From: Paragyromitra xinjiangensis
Taxonomy: Eukaryota; Ascomycota; Pezizomycetes; Pezizales; Discinaceae
Direction: 5' to 3'
Assembly: GCA_038503065.1 (NCBI GenBank)
Contig: JBCAMK010000004.1
Location: forward strand, 1,997,001-2,061,000
Length of the DNA: 64,000 nucleotides
Below the pieces are notes generated by a model. It did no database searches. It saw nothing but the letters and a program-made list of their open reading frames with translations, and had not been told where the DNA came from. Below, in pieces: positions 11,220 to 21,619 of this stretch (the stretch's first letter is position 1; the number at the start of each line of letters is the position of its first letter). Both the position numbers and the translations under genes were made by a program.

Positions 11220-12860
11220 CTATTAACTTGTCCGTAGATTTGATCCGTGAATGTCGGATCGGAATCTTCGTTTCTCAGTTTCTTCGTAGATTTTGACTAG
11301 GTAATGTCGAGCTGAAGTCTTTTTTCGTAGTCCCTTCGCCGTAGACTTTGGTCCGCTAATGACCAAAATCTTCATTTCTTTGCTGTAGACTCCGATCCGC
11401 TAATGATCGAAATCCTCATTTCGTGGTTCGCCGAGATTTTGGTCCGCTAATGACTAGAATCCTCGTTTCTTCGCCGTAAACTCCGATTGGCTAATGCCAG
11501 ATCGAAGCCTTCATTTTTTTCGCCGTAGGTTTCGATCTTCTAATGATCGAAGTCCTCATTTCATCGTAGACTCTGATTGGTTAATGCCGGGTCGAAGTTT
11601 CCACCCCTTCGCCGTAGACTTCGATCTGCTAATGATCGAAGTCCTCAACCCGTTGCCGTAGACTTTGATCCTTTAATGGTCAAAATCCTCATTTCGTTGT
11701 CGTAGACTTTGATCCGTTAATGGTCAAAATCCTCATTTCGTTGTCGCAGACTTTGATCCGTTAATGGTCAAAATCCTCATTTCGTTATCGTAGAGTTTGA
11801 TCCATTAATGATCGAAATCCTCATTTCGACGTTTTAGACTTTGATCCGCTAATATAAGATCATGATATCTTCGTAGTAGGCTCCGACCGGTAGATAATGT
11901 GAAGGTTATCCAGTCCATCTCCGTAGACTTGCTTTGATCTGCTAATATAAGATCTTGACATCTTCGTAGTAGGCTCCGACCGGTAGAAAATGGTAAAGAT
12001 TATTCAGTCCATCTTCGTAGATTTTGATCCGCTAATATAAGATCTTGACATCTTCGCAGTAGGCTCCGACCGGTAGATAATGTAAAGGTTATCCAGTCCA
12101 TCTCCGTAGACTTTGATCTGCTAATATAAGATCCCGATATTTTCGCAGTAGGCTCCGACCGGTAGGTAATGGTAAAGATTATTCAGTCCATCTTCGTAGA
12201 TTTTGATCCGCTAATATAAGATCTTGATATCTTCGCAGTAGGCTCCGACCGGTAGATAATGTAAAGATTATTCAGTCCATCTTCGTAGATTTTGATCTGC
12301 TAATATAAGATCCCGATATCTTCGCAGTAGGCTCCGACCGGTAGATAATGGGTAAGGTTATTCAGTCCATCTTCGTAGGCTTTGATCCGCTAATATAAGA
12401 TCCCGATATCTTCGCAGTAGGCTCCGACCGGTAGATAATGGTAAAGGTTATTCAGTCCATCTCCGTAGGCTTTGATCTTCCAATGATCAAAGTCCTCATA
12501 TCATCATTGTAGACTTTGATTCGTTAATGTTCAAATTCCTTATTTCGAGATCGTAGATTTTAATCCGCTAATGTGACATCGAGTTCTTCATAGGAGACTC
12601 CGACTAGCTAATGCCGGTTGAGGGTGTCCGCTTCGTGGTTCGCTATAGACTTTGATCTGCTAATGATCAAAGTCCGCATATCATCGTAGGCCTCGATCCG
12701 TTAATGATCCAACTCTTTATTTCGGCGCTGTAAACTTCGATTGGCTAATGTCGGATCGATGACTTCAGTTCGTAGTTTCCGCTGACGACCTTGACCTGCT
12801 AATGGTCAAAGTCTTCATTTCGCCGTAAGTTTTGATCGGCCAACACACTAAACCCTTCAT
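11220..12860. repeat. Satellite-like array of ~45-bp hairpin monomers
   Basis: About 35 diverged monomers of roughly 43-55 bp, each with a cgtagactttgatc-like left arm, a loop of the form ycgctaat, and a right arm such as gatcaaa, followed by atcctcatttcg. The arms are complementary. Examples: 11347-11353 with 11361-11367 (TTTGGTC/GACCAAA), 11531-11537 with 11545-11551 (TTCGATC/GATCGAA), 11617-11626 with 11634-11643 (10-bp perfect stem), 12648-12657 with 12665-12674 (10-bp perfect stem), 12791-12796 with 12804-12809 (TTGACC/GGTCAA). The arm sequence changes between monomers while pairing is kept, and the loop stays close to GCTAAT. No open reading frame of note on either strand. Confidence 0.85.
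11840..12470. repeat. Homogenised 90-bp higher-order repeat, 7 copies
   Basis: Inside the larger array, seven units start at 11840, 11933, 12023, 12112, 12202, 12291 and 12381 (spacings 93, 90, 89, 90, 89, 90), with a partial unit from 12471. Each unit has tttgatcygctaatataaga, then tcttcgcagtaggctccgac, then cggtagataatg and ttattcagtccatct. The second half (ggctccgaccggtagataatg) resembles the monomer form gactccgattggctaatgcc found outside, so each unit is best read as a dimer of the ~45-bp monomer that has spread as a block. Confidence 0.85.
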
Positions 12861-13921
12861 CTATAGTTGAATCAAGATCTAGATAAGTTAGCGAAAAGAA
12901 AAACTATAATCATAATCATAAGGACCGTACATACCTATTGAATAATATTGTTGCATAATTCTGGCACTAGAACACCCCCACAAAAAAAAGATTTCTAATC
13001 TGTGAATAGATTTAGAAATCGAACGAACTAGAGAAGGAAGTTAGCAAATACTTGAAGTAATTAGGTAGCGGAGATAAGACATACATTTTTTCTGTTCAAC
13101 TTCAATAAAATCATCAGGATAAGAAATTGTTGGCAAAAGACTTCAATTTTATTATCAATTTTAGTAGTAATTTGAATATGCTGCGAGGACAAATGTCCTG
13201 TGGTGTAGTTGAGGTGATTTGTTGAATTGGCTGTGAATGGAATTGAAGTGCCGGATGGCCGGTGGTATGATTGAAGCTGTCTGTTGTACCGGCATCAAAT
13301 ATGGATGTCGCTATGTGGTTGAACACGATGGGCGAGAAAATGTGCCTCAACCCTATCGACATCTGAATCTTGTTAACGGAGATCTTAAATGATCTCCGAC
13401 GCTATCAAGACAGATGAGGCGAGGCGCGTTTGAATATCCTCTATGGAGGCCTCCAATCCGGTAGCAGACAAGAATAAATTAATCTCGTACTTGCACAACG
13501 GAGAGGGTCTGGTCGGTAAATGATCTTTGGTGATCTCGAGTGGAGTTTTTGAATCGTTTGTGTGAATCGTGTTTGAATGACATTTAAACTGAATCTTCAT
13601 TACGGCGAAATACTTTTGGCCCGGTTTGTTCGTCATCATCATGAGATGGGATGACCCATTCGCTGAGTATCCGCTGGTCTAAACTAAAGTTGTTGTTGAT
13701 CGAGAATGGGTGGATTGAAGAGGGGATGAGAGGAGGAGGATGCGGTTTGAATTCCGCTGTTGTTGAATCTTTTTGAATAAAAAGATGAATAGATGGGATT
13801 TGTGAACAAAAAGATGAATAGGCATGGGAATTAGGATTGTGGCAACTTATGTGCCTGTCTGTAGTGATAACGAAAGAAAGAAGAAAAGCAGAGCAGAGGG
13901 GGAGGAGCTCCCCTTTTAAAC
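12861..13921. other. Non-coding end of repeat island
   Basis: About 1 kb with two short minus-strand open frames (13114-13362 and 13385-13642) that match nothing I recognise. Near 12960-12990 tggcactagaacacccccac is followed by an A run, which could be a degraded retroelement border, but I found no partner LTR. Two short copies of gaayaaaaagatgaatag lie near 13772 and 13803. Confidence 0.35.
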
Positions 13922-14190
13922 AAATCCGTCCAACGCCCCGGGGGCTACGGAGAGGGAAAAAAGAAAAATCTCCAAGTCCAGCCGACTAAGCGGAATAGTA
14001 TTCGGGAATTACATGTCTATGCATGCCAACAAGTTCGTCCAGCGTCCTGGGGGCTGCGGAGGGGAAAACCACCCCCCCCCCCCAAGTTCAGCCGACTGAC
14101 CAGAATGGTGTTTGGGAATTACATATCCCATGCATGCCAATGGCAGTTTTGCCCGATCAACAAACGGCCCCGGGGGGCTTCGGGGTCCGT
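13922..14190. repeat. GC-rich direct repeat, ~109 bp unit, 2.3 copies
   Basis: Copy 1 (about 13922-14029) and copy 2 (about 14030-14145) share gtccaacgccccgggggct / gtccagcgtcctgggggct, ccaagtccagccgact, then attcgggaattacat and tgcatgccaa. A third partial copy (ggccccggggggcttcgggg) starts near 14164. Copy 2 holds a run of 14 or so C residues at about 14070, a likely length-variable site. The repeat abuts the 3' side of the ICMT gene. Confidence 0.75.
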
Positions 14191-14365
14191 AAATTTCCGT
14201 CTTGGAGGAGGTTGGAGGAGGTTCCTGGTGTCAGTATCGAATACCCTAACTGCACAATGACATCACGATCATTTCCAGACTTTTCAAACACAAAATATAT
14301 TTGCAAAACAACTGGTATTTTTCTTCACCTATGCGCCAACCTTATAACAATACACACCAAGCCTA

Positions 14366-15311
14366 CTAAATCAACGGAATTCCAGTCTTCGTCCTAGCCC
14401 GATACTGCACATAATCCTCACCAAAAAACTCAACCAACAGCTTCTCCTCCTCTGCAAACACCTATATTAGCACTCAACTCAACCCCCAACCCACGGGAAT
14501 AAAACCAACCTCTAATCCTACTCGAAAAGAACATCCACAACACACACGCATACCCCACCGTACACACTGGATTCCCTAACATAATCTGCGTCCCAATCCC
14601 CCACCAAAAGAACCCAAAATACGATGGATGTCGCAACAACCCATAAATCCCCGTCGTAACGAGAACATGTCCCTGCTCATGACGCGCCGCTACCAGGTGA
14701 GAGAAATTAGTACCAGCGTGAGCCATAGCATACGAACGCGCGAGTTGACCGAGCACTATCAACGCCAATCCTACTCGAACGTCAGCTATAATCATAACTC
14801 AAGACAGCATAACATACCAAGAACCGTAAGGCTATGATGCATCTTCAACCCCGGAAAAAACCACCACTCAATCACAGCCTCTGCAAACGCACTCGCATGC
14901 GCAATATTATACGCCGCACCATTACTCGACAACAAAAACGCTACCCCAACATTAGCCCGAAACCCAACAACCCGCCCCCAACCAACCAACCATACCTTTC
15001 ACTTCAGCCTTCCTAGTATTAAACCTCGCCGTAATCCAATACTCCATAAAATGAAACCCCCCCAACGCCGTCAAAAACACCGGTAACTGCCAATACCCCC
15101 CCCTCATCTCCCACGCCAAACAAACCCCCATCATCGCCCCCGCACCCAATAACGCGGCGCGTAACGCAATCCCATCTAGCGCGAATTGATGACCCGGGTA
15201 CAGATACACCGCGGGTTCGAAACGCGCCGCACCCGGAGAAGGCCGCACGTATGAGCGGGATGAAGAACGGGGTGGGAAAGGTGCCCAGTTGGGGTCGGAG
15301 TTGGAGGTCAT
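14366..15311 (-). CDS. STE14: Protein-S-isoprenylcysteine O-methyltransferase
   Basis: Integral ER-membrane enzyme that methylates the C-terminal prenylcysteine of CaaX proteins, including Ras-type GTPases and a-factor-like pheromone. Minus strand, ATG at 15311 (MTSNSDPNWAPFPPRSSS), hydrophobic helices, GGFHFMEYWITARFNTRKAE, an intron, then AFLLSSNGAAYNIAHASAF, LGQLARSYAMAHAGTNFSHL, the cofactor-binding block GHVLVTTGIYGLLRHPSYFG, GIGTQIMLGNPVCTVGY, and a last exon EEEKLLVEFFGEDYVQYRAR ending KTGIPLI, TAG at 14366-14368. RHPSY and the E-E-x-x-L...FGxxYxxY tail are diagnostic. Three introns. Length near 245 aa fits. Start chosen as first Met before the conserved region. Confidence 0.9.
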
Positions 15312-16305
15312 GTTTTTGTGTAGTTAAGGGTGTTGTTGTATGACATGGGGGAAGACGTGAGGTTGAAGAGCCGCTTTGTGCTTTACACGTGGATGGAGCT
15401 TGGCACGGAATTAGGTTTTTCCGATAGGCTGTTCCTGGATGGCGTTTAACGGTGTGGCAGGGTTAGGGGAGGAGTTTGATTCGTGAGTTGTTTCAAGATA
15501 GCTGCTTCGATATTGTCAGCCAGGTACTTTACAATATGAAGGAGCTTATCGATCAGCCTGTAGCTTCATATTGGCTGAGCAGGGATTGAAGAGGCTGATG
15601 AATCAACCGGACAGGTTCCGAAGGAATCTCCTATGCAGAATACTCACCCACACCTTCCCCGCAAATGTGCCAGTGAGTCAGTCAGGGAAAGGACGTTGAG
15701 CTGCTTTGTGCTCGTAATTAATGTATGTGACACGGGCTATGTTGTAACCCCCACAAAGTAGCACCGACAAAGGTGGGGGTTGTGCATAACGCTAAATATA
15801 TTCATCGTATATCACTCGCCCGAATTAAGTCTTGGAAGGGGTGTACCTAGGTTCTGGCTGGGTACTGTGAATCTATCAAAGAACCGTATTGAAAACTAGG
15901 TCTACACTGCATTATCTCCTCGATGGACAACTACATACTAGATCTAGATAGAGAGGAGAACCCTTTTTTATTTATAGAAAAATTATTAAACGCCTCCCCT
16001 ACCTCTCCGCCCTAGACTCAACAGAAAACGAAAAACCTACATATCCCCAAATACTGGGATTTAGTTTAATCCTCAGATTCAGTCGATACATGTTCCCTTC
16101 TCTTTTTTAAAAAGCCTCCTTGACTTGTGTGTCTAGGGAGAGAAACTAAACGAATCAAAAAACAAAACAAAAACAAAACCGACCTTTAACACCAACAAAA
16201 AACCTCACAGTATAAAATCACCCCAGTCCCACCCCTCACACCCCAATCCTCAAGAGCGATTACTCCTGGAGGCAACTAATTCCGCCACTCCACCACAACA
16301 CCCGA
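15312..16305. other. Intergenic with one GC-rich hairpin
   Basis: Nearly 1 kb holding the ICMT promoter and the capping enzyme 3' flank. A perfect 9-bp inverted repeat, AACCCCCAC (15746-15754) and GTGGGGGTT (15773-15781), encloses an 18-nt loop. The stretch 15960-16250 is A-rich. No gene recognised. Confidence 0.5.
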
Positions 16306-18026
16306 TTACACGATCCCCTTGGCCCTCTTCACGACCGGTTGCTCCCTTCCTTCCGCGTCTTCCATCATCTCCGTCTCTAGCTTTCTCTTAAACACCTTAC
16401 TAGGCTCTGTAACCTTCGCAGCCGTCGCATTTGCTTCCCGCGTCTTCTTCATCCTCGCAGCTTTCGTAGCTTCCACAGCTTCCGTAGCTTCCGTAGCTTC
16501 CGTAGCCGCCTGCCTCGCTTTCCACGCTGCCCTAATATCAGAGGCCTGTTTGATCAAATCCTCCTTTGACACTGCGTCCCCTACGCTCTCCATCACGCTA
16601 TTAACTGTACTGATGTGATTTCCATGCTTTTTATCCTGACGGAATCTCATGTATCTCCACCGCTTCTCCTTGTCCATGGCGCACTCGACAATTGAGTCGT
16701 CTAATGGAACTCCGAGCCTCTTTAGCTCTTCCCATTCCTCGGGTGTCACGTACATCTCAGCCCACTTTTTATACGTGTCGTCACCCATGAAGACGGAGAG
16801 GTTGAATGCAGGCATGGCGTTGTAGTCGGGGTGGACAGATCCATCGTCCGACTCGTCATCTGATTCGGGTTCTAGTGGGGGGAATTCGAGGTTGAGGCGG
16901 AAGTCGATGGAGTTTTCAGATACGGGTTTCCATTTTATTCTACGAGTAGAGATTAGCTAGATGAGGGAGCGCAGTAGATAGAGAGACAAACATGTTTTCG
17001 TCGGTTCCAAACTTGTAGGGTGATGTTCGGCAGGTGAAGATCAGGCCATCATTGCCGTGAGGAAGTTTGGGAAGAATGCCTTCAAACATCCATTCTATGG
17101 CATATGAAAGCTCCATTGACTTGAACTCAACCCTGTATTGATGTTAGAAATAACCCACTCTTGCGAAAGATTGCCGGAAACAACGCAAAGAAGGGATCAC
17201 CGGTATGAGATACTGACTGAAAAGGAAAGTACTGCAATTCTTCTGGATAAGCCTCACACAACTTCTTGTAAGGCCTAAACACGTGGTCCCTGAAGTACTA
17301 TCAGAAATCAGCTACCCTGGAGTCAAACCCCCCTTCACGTGCGCGCGAGTGAGAATCCATGCCGGGATCCCTTACTGCAAGCCTTTTATCTAGCGTCCTC
17401 CCCATTAGGCTTCGATTATCGAGAAACAAGCAATCAAAAACCAAGTATCGCAGGAGCTTCTTCCCGTTGCCGATATCGTCCAACACCAATTCCCCGTCGA
17501 TTAATGTCTCCGTATGGAACTTGCAGAAAGACGGATCGCCATGCATAGGGAAATGTAGGTTCTGCACCCAGTAATAGTCGTTTTTTCGATCTATCAGGTA
17601 ATGTACCTCTTTATCCTCGTCGCGCGTAAAATACATGAGACATCTAATCCCGTCCGACTTTTCGCAGAGATAGTAGCTATTCCCACCAAGCGAATTAGCT
17701 CATTATCCTTCCTAAAAATACGCGAATTCAGGGAGGGGAGTTGTTTTTCTCAAAACGCACTCTTTTCGCTTCAGTTCCTCCAGATGCCTCGCCGCGAAAG
17801 AGACTGGCTGCGCGCCTGTTGGAGATTCTTCGTGTCAGTCACATTTCTTTACTCATTCTCGAGGCGCAAATGACGTAGGATTCGCTAGATTCATTGCAAA
17901 CTGACCTGGAAACGAAGGGTTGCTTCCTCTCCCTAACATGTTCGCGACCTCCTTGCGCAACATGCTCGCAAGACCTTGGTCGGCCTTGATGCCGGGTATC
18001 TCGGGCACTGGGGAATGTGAAGCCAT
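16306..18026 (-). CDS. CEG1: mRNA-capping enzyme guanylyltransferase (alpha subunit)
   Basis: Transfers GMP from GTP to the 5' diphosphate end of nascent mRNA in the nucleus. Minus strand, ATG at 18026 (MASHSPVPEIPGIKADQGLA). Nucleotidyltransferase motifs in order: motif I EKSDGIR with the Lys that carries GMP, exon about 17620-17690; motif III LIDGELVLD; motif IIIa YLVFDCL; motif IV NDGLIFT; motif V IKWKP. An OB-fold region follows (FNLSVFMGDDTYKKWAEMYV, RWRYMRFRQDKKHGNH) and a C-terminal tail with an alanine/threonine-rich tract of TEATEA-type repeats and basic residues. Several introns; the junction upstream of motif I could not be placed exactly. Fungal-type single-domain enzyme, with no triphosphatase fused. 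Divergent from the NSRP1-like gene. Confidence 0.9.
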
Positions 18027-18759
18027 AGTGTTGTGCAGTTGTCGGTGAGGAAGGAAAGGAGGGAAGACGGAAGTTTATGGTGTTTGTTTCTTTTGCTCAA
18101 GTGCGAACAAAGGAGCCAGTGGGAGTTGAAGGAGGAGCGAGCGAACGAGCTGAGCTCGTCAAAAACACAGGGGGACCGCGAATCTAGATGGACAAGAGAT
18201 GGTGCGAACGAGGCGGCGAATCACAGGGACGTGAGATAGTGATGGACGAAGGACGGGGATGGAGGTTGAGGATATTCCTCTTGGGGGCGAGGACACAGAA
18301 TGACTGGAGGATCACTCGGGGGTGGCGGGGGACCTTTTAAGTCTGGGGCTGGCCAAGAGAGAATCGTTTCGGCTTGCGAGGCGAGACACGTGACCCAGGG
18401 GAGGTTCGCGTATTTTACTCTACAGAGGGTACAGCACAGTACAGTACAGTACAGTGCATACTGGTATAGCACATCCACGTCCGGTTAATTGACTTGGATC
18501 TCTGGCAGCAGGAAGCCATACATGTCGGTGTATGTACGTACGGTACTGCACTGTAGGATATCCTTACTCGCAGCTAGGCTACGTACTCTACTCTGCCTAC
18601 ATGCTGCATTCATCTAGATTACTCTACATAATGTATCCTGTAACATACGCACCGTGCATATATCAGATACGCTCCCCTGTGTGAAGTGTGAGTGCGCAAT
18701 CACTACAGTACCCATCCCAACCCAACACCCCCCCCCCCAAAAACCACTCACCCCCCACA
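18027..18759. promoter_or_regulatory. Divergent promoter, CEG1 / NSRP1-like
   Basis: 733 bp between the start codons of two divergent RNA-processing genes. Contains a run of cagta/gtaca units around 18430-18457 and further gtac palindromes (tgtatgtacgtacggtac) near 18530-18548. A C-rich run (18727-18739) lies just upstream of the NSRP1-like start. Regulatory meaning is inferred only from position. Confidence 0.5.
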
Positions 18760-19983
18760 ATGAACAGTCTCTCCCACGGCCTCAACATCTCCAAACCCAA
18801 GAAACCCACCGGTCCCCCCAAACCCAAAACCCCAATCTTCGGCTTCACCGAAGAATCCGACCACGAAGATGTCCCAGGAGGCGCCATCTTCGGTAAAGCC
18901 GCGCTGAAGGGTAAAAACACCAAAAAGAAACCCGCCACAACCTCCGCCGCAGGGAAAGAAAAGGCTCGCGTAAACGCACAACTATCTACACTATCTACAC
19001 TTTCGAAAAAAGCAGAGGAGGCTGCAAAGGCTGCTGAGTCTGCTGTTGATCCTTCTGTGTATGACTATGATGGCGTTTGGGATGACATGAAGAGTGTTGA
19101 TCGCCAAAAGCAGAAAACCGAGGAACATGACGCTACGGAGCGGAAACCAAAGTATATGGAAAGCTTGCTGGAGGCGGCAGAAGTCAGGAAGCGGGATGCA
19201 TTGAGAGCGAAGGAGAGGGCGCTGCAGAAAGAGCGAGAGGCCGAGGGAGAGGAGTTCGCGGATAAGGAGAAGTTCGTGACGAGTGCTTATAGGAAGCAGC
19301 AGGAGGAACTATTAAAACTAGAGGAAGAGGAGCGAATAAGAGAAGGTATGCTTCCACCCCCAATTCCCCCTCGAGGAACTAGCACCCCCCCCCCTCTAGC
19401 CCAAATTCTGACATCCCCAGAAAACATGCGCAAAAACTCCCAAGGAATGTCCACCTTCTACCGCAACATGCTCAACCGCACCGAAGCCCAACACACCGCC
19501 ATCGTTGCTGCATCCACCGCACCCAAAGACCCCTCCACAACCCCCACTCCCATCTCCACCTCCACCTCCAAAACCCCTGCAGAACTCGCCGCCGAACTCG
19601 CCGCCTCCGGTGTCTCCGTCGATATCAACGAAGAAGGCCAAGTCGTCGACAAAACTCAGCTCCTCTCTGGTGGTCTTAACGTAAGCTCCAATAAACCCTC
19701 ACGTCTAGCATCCCGAGGTACCGATAGAGCGCGACAACAGGGTGTATTCCAGGGACGGAAAACCGGACGGGATGATGTACGTGCGAGACAGACTAAGATG
19801 GTTGAGGAGCAACTAGCTGCTGCGCATAAGAGGGCGCTCGAGGAGGAGGAGCAGGAGAAGGCGGATTTGGAGAGGCAGTCGAAGTCACGGAAGACAGAGA
19901 CGGATGTGCAAGGTGCGAAAGAGCGGTATCTACAGAGGAAGCGGGAAGCTGCTGCTGCTGCTGCTGCGGCGGGGAAGAAGTAG
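18760..19983 (+). CDS. NSRP1/DUF2040-domain splicing-related protein
   Basis: Single exon, about 407 aa. Start at ATG 18760 (MNSLSHGLNISKPKKPTGPP), because an upstream in-frame ATG at 18688 adds only low-complexity sequence. Residues about 90-190 form the nuclear speckle splicing regulatory protein 1 N-terminal domain: VYDYDGVWDDMKSVDRQKQK, KPKYMESLLEAAEVRKRDAL, EREAEGEEFADKEKFVTSAY, and a charged coiled coil. The middle (PPPPIPPRGTS...) is Pro/Ser/Thr rich; the C-terminal third is another coiled coil ending in an alanine run. The family binds RNA and affects splice choice in animals; the fungal role is not established. The gene starts C-rich and ends G-rich on the coding strand. Confidence 0.85.
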   Translation: MNSLSHGLNISKPKKPTGPPKPKTPIFGFTEESDHEDVPGGAIFGKAALKGKNTKKKPATTSAAGKEKARVNAQLSTLSTLSKKAEEAAKAAESAVDPSVYDYDGVWDDMKSVDRQKQKTEEHDATERKPKYMESLLEAAEVRKRDALRAKERALQKEREAEGEEFADKEKFVTSAYRKQQEELLKLEEEERIREGMLPPPIPPRGTSTPPPLAQILTSPENMRKNSQGMSTFYRNMLNRTEAQHTAIVAASTAPKDPSTTPTPISTSTSKTPAELAAELAASGVSVDINEEGQVVDKTQLLSGGLNVSSNKPSRLASRGTDRARQQGVFQGRKTGRDDVRARQTKMVEEQLAAAHKRALEEEEQEKADLERQSKSRKTETDVQGAKERYLQRKREAAAAAAAAGKK

Positions 19984-21142
19984 CTGTGGAAGATGGTGGG
20001 TAGTATTTATTTGGTATATATAATTTTATTGTTGGAGGTTCTCTTGGTTTCTCTCTTAGGCATGGGTTCTGGTCCGCGGCGTATAGGGGATGTTTGTTCT
20101 CGAGATTCGAAATATTTGGATCTTCCCTAGCCTGTCAGGTCCTGCACAAGCTTGTTGGCGCCATAATACTGCGCATAGGAACCCGTTGTCGACCAACAAC
20201 GCAATAATCAGGCGTAGAAACAGTCATCTACTGGAAGGACTTAGGTTGAGTTTTCGCTGCTTTGAGAGCATCAATGGAGGAACTCGGGATATGTATTGCT
20301 ATAGTCTATTCACAATTAGTTTAGATATAAGAAAACGATAAGGCGAGGCTTGGTGATGTAAAGTAACTACACGTAAGCACTGATTGACACACGGTATTGT
20401 ATTTGTAGTAGACTTTCCCTCTAATCACCCACCTCTCAACTCCAGCGGATTCACATGTGGGTGCTTTACACCTAATGTTTCTACTACGTCTCTCGTCCTC
20501 TCCTAAGTGACGAGAAGCTTTTCCTAAACTTTATAGCTTCAAGATACAAAACTAAGAGCATAGTTCTACTACCTTGAGAGAATCGGGACAGAATCAAACC
20601 CATTTGCCCCAGTCATAGGATCTCACTCACCCATAAAATCATAAGGTGTCACTCGCCAACACAGCTCAATCTCCCTATAAGGGTAATCGCCCTATAAGGG
20701 TATCATACAGCTGGCTGGCTGTAAGGGTATCTGCTCTCTAAGGGTATACATTTTGGCCCAGAGCGAACTCTTATAGGGAGATCGAACTATACTAACAATT
20801 TCATTTTAGACCTTAAAAGATAATGGAAGTACATGTAATCTCATCCTCACATTACAATCACCCAGGGTTTTCGGCAACCATTGTCTAAGACCTAGACTCT
20901 AAGAGTAAGTCCATGTAACTACATGTAATCCACAGACACCCAAAAGTGATCCCCCAGCATGCTCAATAATTCGCAAGGACAAACTTCCTATTACCTACCA
21001 AGCAACACCCCCACTAGAACCAGCGGGCCTCTATATAACCTCGACCCGTCCGTCACACGAAAACTTCTCATCCATCCACAAAAAAAATCCCCCCGTCCAC
21101 AACTCCACAACTCCAATCCCATTTCCATCAATAAAACACAAA
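19984..21142. other. Intergenic with inverted CTCCCTATAAG repeat
   Basis: 1.16 kb. An 11-bp perfect inverted repeat, CTCCCTATAAG (20671-20681) and CTTATAGGGAG (20770-20780), with a longer imperfect match around it, encloses three further copies of a (c/t)taagggta motif. The rest shows no coding signal. Confidence 0.5.
21033..21038 (+). promoter_or_regulatory. TATA box
   Basis: TATATAA-type element in ctctatataacc about 105 bp before the ATG at 21143, the expected position for a fungal core promoter. It supports transcription of the small gene that follows. Confidence 0.5.
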
Positions 21143-21619
21143 ATGTCCGAGACCCGTAAACACCTCACTTCACCTCACCGCAACTCTCTCCATCTCGCCA
21201 TGTCCCAAGTCATTAACCAACTCTATCCTCCCTCCATATATAGAGAGAGACGTCTCCACGGGCTCAAGAAGGCACTCGAAGAGAGGAGAAGGATGTTGGC
21301 TCGGATTGATGCTAGGTTCGATAGTATCGGGCGTCCGATGAACTCGGATGGTGAGTGGGAGGAGGAGGTTGATCCGGGGTTTGCTGTCGTTGTTGTTAAG
21401 AAGGATAGGAGGGAGTTGGATATGTATGAGGTTTTTGATGATAGTGAGTATGCTGATGGAGGGGTTGAATATGCTCACTCTGAGGCTGGAGCCTCTACTA
21501 CGCAGGAGACGCCAGTGACTGAGAGGGCTAGTACTACTTTCTCTGGCGTTGCCACGAATAATCGTAGCGGACACGCCCTCCCCACGACTCTAGCTCCGAA
21601 GCGGTTCGGACGAAACTAA
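21143..21619 (+). CDS. Hypothetical small protein, 158 aa
   Basis: Single open frame from MSETRKHLTSPHRNSLHLAM to APKRFGRN. I do not recognise it. Residues 25-60 form a basic amphipathic stretch (YRERRLHGLKKALEERRRML) likely to be helical, followed by an acidic segment (DGEWEEEVDPGF, DDSEYADGG) and a Ser/Thr-rich tail. No signal peptide or membrane segment. A TATA box upstream and coding bias through the frame support it. The internal Met at codon 20 is an alternative start. Confidence 0.5.
   Translation: MSETRKHLTSPHRNSLHLAMSQVINQLYPPSIYRERRLHGLKKALEERRRMLARIDARFDSIGRPMNSDGEWEEEVDPGFAVVVVKKDRRELDMYEVFDDSEYADGGVEYAHSEAGASTTQETPVTERASTTFSGVATNNRSGHALPTTLAPKRFGRN

Noticed and set aside
11840..12470. 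CRISPR-like regular array
   Set aside because: Repeats adjoin directly with no unique spacers, units are 90 bp, and the organism is a eukaryote; it is a satellite-type tandem repeat.
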